From: Bacteroidales bacterium
Lineage (GTDB): Bacteria > Bacteroidota > Bacteroidia > Bacteroidales > Tenuifilaceae
Reading direction: 5' to 3'
Length of the DNA stretch: 35,250 nt
NCBI GenBank assembly: GCA_016931855.1
Contig: JAFGDZ010000078.1
Coordinates: 1-35,250, forward strand
The notes under the pieces were generated by a model. It searched no databases. It was not told where the DNA came from and saw only the letters and a list, made by a program, of their open reading frames with translations. This document shows, in pieces, positions 34,033-35,250 of this stretch (position 1 is the first letter of the stretch; every line of letters starts with the position of its first letter). Both the position numbers and the translations under genes were made by a program.

Positions 34033-34095
34033 TTAGTGTTTAGTATTTAGTGTTTGGTGTTTAGGAATTCCCATCTAAAATCTAATGTCTAACAT
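34033..34095. repeat. two adjacent 7-bp microsatellites
   Basis: Four imperfect heptamers of the TTAGTGT type run over 34033-34065. A second set of ATCTAAN-like heptamers covers 34073-34095. Together they fill nearly the whole gap between the CvpA-like and polyprenyl synthase genes. I see no promoter motif or hairpin here. Confidence 0.6.
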
Positions 34096-35082
34096 CTACT
34101 TATTCCTATCAACCACATAGTTTGTAAGCAAAACCAGAGAATCGCGGCAATCGGTTTGGGGCAAGCGCATTAGAACATTAATAGCCTTTTGCTTGTAATC
34201 CTGCATAACCTTCTCGGTGTAAACTAGTCCATCCTTAGAAACCACAAAATCAACAACCTGAGCAACGGCCTTCCCGTTGCGACGACTAGCGCGCACCAGT
34301 TTAAGAACCCTTCTTCGTTCCCTTTCCGAGACCTGGCTTAGGGCGTGAATTAGCGGCAAAGTAATTTTTTTCTCTTTAATATCGTTACCAGTAGGCTTAC
34401 CAATTATGCCTTTGGGTTGATAGTCGAATAAATCGTCGCGAATTTGGAATGCAATACCTAGGTTTGTACCAAACTCGTGCATCATGTCAACCACCTCGTT
34501 GCTGGCACCCGCCGATACGGCTCCATTTGCAGCACAGCTGGCAAGCAGGGTTGCTGTTTTCATGCGGATTATCTCAAAGTAAGTAGCCTCATCTACGTTC
34601 ATCTTGCGTGATCGCTCAATTTGCAGCAGCTCCCCCTCGCTCATCTCCTTAACAGCCTTGCTCATAAGCCGTAGCAACTCAAATTCATTGGTTTCAACAG
34701 CAAGCAGTAGCCCTTTTGATAGTATAAAATCGCCAACAAGTACGGCAATCTTCGAGCGCCAAAGGGCATTTATGGAGAATGCGCCGCGCCTTTCGTACGA
34801 CTCATCAACCACATCGTCGTGAATAAGGGTAGCGGTGTGCAGCAGCTCTATCATTCCAGCTGCAGTAAAGGTTGATTGGGTTACGCCGCCCGTTGCCCCT
34901 GCAGAAAGGAATACCAGCAATGGTCGCAGCTGCTTTCCCTTATGCCTGTAAATATAGTTTGTAATAATATCGAGTAACGGAACCTTTGACTTCATTGACT
35001 TCTTAAAGAACGGCTCAAAGCCATCAAGATGCTCTGCAATTGGTTTCCGAATGTTATCGATTTGTGACATCAAAAGCTCCAT
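34096..35082 (-). CDS. long-chain polyprenyl diphosphate synthase
   Basis: This trans-prenyltransferase condenses isopentenyl diphosphate onto an allylic primer. Its 328 residues contain the first Asp-rich motif DDVVD (89-93), GKQLRP (49-54), the second motif DDLFD (216-220), and GNDIKEKK. The fifth residue before the first DD is the small Ala84, which fits long-chain (about C30-C40) products such as quinone side chains. The start is at 35082 or the fifth codon (35070). Octaprenyl synthase is a reasonable guess, but length cannot be fixed from sequence. Confidence 0.93.
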   Translation of the reverse strand: MELLMSQIDNIRKPIAEHLDGFEPFFKKSMKSKVPLLDIITNYIYRHKGKQLRPLLVFLSAGATGGVTQSTFTAAGMIELLHTATLIHDDVVDESYERRGAFSINALWRSKIAVLVGDFILSKGLLLAVETNEFELLRLMSKAVKEMSEGELLQIERSRKMNVDEATYFEIIRMKTATLLASCAANGAVSAGASNEVVDMMHEFGTNLGIAFQIRDDLFDYQPKGIIGKPTGNDIKEKKITLPLIHALSQVSERERRRVLKLVRASRRNGKAVAQVVDFVVSKDGLVYTEKVMQDYKQKAINVLMRLPQTDCRDSLVLLTNYVVDRNK

Positions 35083-35163
35083 TAGTAATTAAACAGCAAA
35101 TTAAACATTTTTTTAACCTTTCCTTATAACAATTCTAGGGAGCTTTAGCTTTAATATTCAACA

Positions 35164-35180
35164 TTCACTAGCATCCGAAA
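35164..35180 (-). repeat. 17-bp repeat, right copy
   Basis: This is the exact reverse complement of the 17-mer at 71-87 and is also intergenic, about 80 bases upstream of the polyprenyl synthase start. The rest of 35083-35250 shows no gene. Confidence 0.5.
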
Positions 35181-35250
35181 CTTTTCGAAAACAAGGAAAA
35201 AAACAGATGAAACCCCACTGAATACGCTAAATAGAATCGAGTTATCCAGA

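Noticed and set aside
1-35250. mobile elements, prophage or CRISPR array
   Set aside because: No transposase, integrase, phage structural gene, cas gene or regularly spaced direct repeats were seen. The end-to-end 17-bp inverted repeat alone does not make a transposon.

Overview
The window looks like a chromosomal segment of a Bacteroidota bacterium, most likely Bacteroidales or Marinilabiliales. Three things point there. There is a TonB-dependent receptor with a carboxypeptidase-regulatory-like N-terminus followed by a DUF4249 lipoprotein. Several genes have an upstream TTG...TAnnTTTG promoter in place of the sigma70 consensus. The NusG paralogue is of the UpxY type and PspC-family genes are paired with a PadR regulator. 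I see no insertion sequence, prophage, CRISPR array or rRNA.

Layout. 1-3.7 kb: two small unknown genes (-), an orphan UpxY-like antiterminator (+), rpiB (-) and hemW (+). 3.6-6.9 kb: a two-gene outer-membrane uptake operon (-). 7.0-13.7 kb: a TetR-headed tripartite RND efflux operon (tetR-tolC-adaptor-permease, -) with a terminator behind it and a possible operator in front. 14.1-16.4 kb: a cNMP-domain histidine kinase followed by a DUF1972/GT4 glycosyltransferase (-). 16.8-19.1 kb: a large dCache-HAMP-GAF-PAS sensor with no output domain (+). 19.1-20.2 kb: decayed intergenic repeats and a DUF2797 gene (-). 20.5-23.0 kb: a pspC-padR-pspC envelope-stress operon (+), then tRNA-Gln(UUG). 23.3-27.5 kb: a second TolC and adaptor pair without a pump, followed closely by tsaB and a DUF3108 gene (+). 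27.7-29.6 kb: efp and a GAF-like/PP2C (SpoIIE/RsbU type) phosphatase (+). 29.6-35.1 kb (-): polyprenyl diphosphate synthase, CvpA-like protein, tyrS, a Wzz-type chain-length protein and an O-antigen ligase/polymerase.

Most genes concern the cell envelope: efflux, uptake, surface polysaccharide, stress sensing and polyprenyl lipid synthesis. They are mixed with housekeeping genes (hemW, rpiB, tyrS, efp, tsaB, tRNA-Gln). I found no clear new multi-gene system. The best leads are the output-less sensor, the DUF2797 protein with a GIY-YIG-like residue pattern, the adaptor/TolC pair lacking a pump, the orphan antiterminator, the terminator directly abutting the phosphatase start, and three kinds of unexplained intergenic repeat, including a perfect 17-bp inverted repeat near both window ends.
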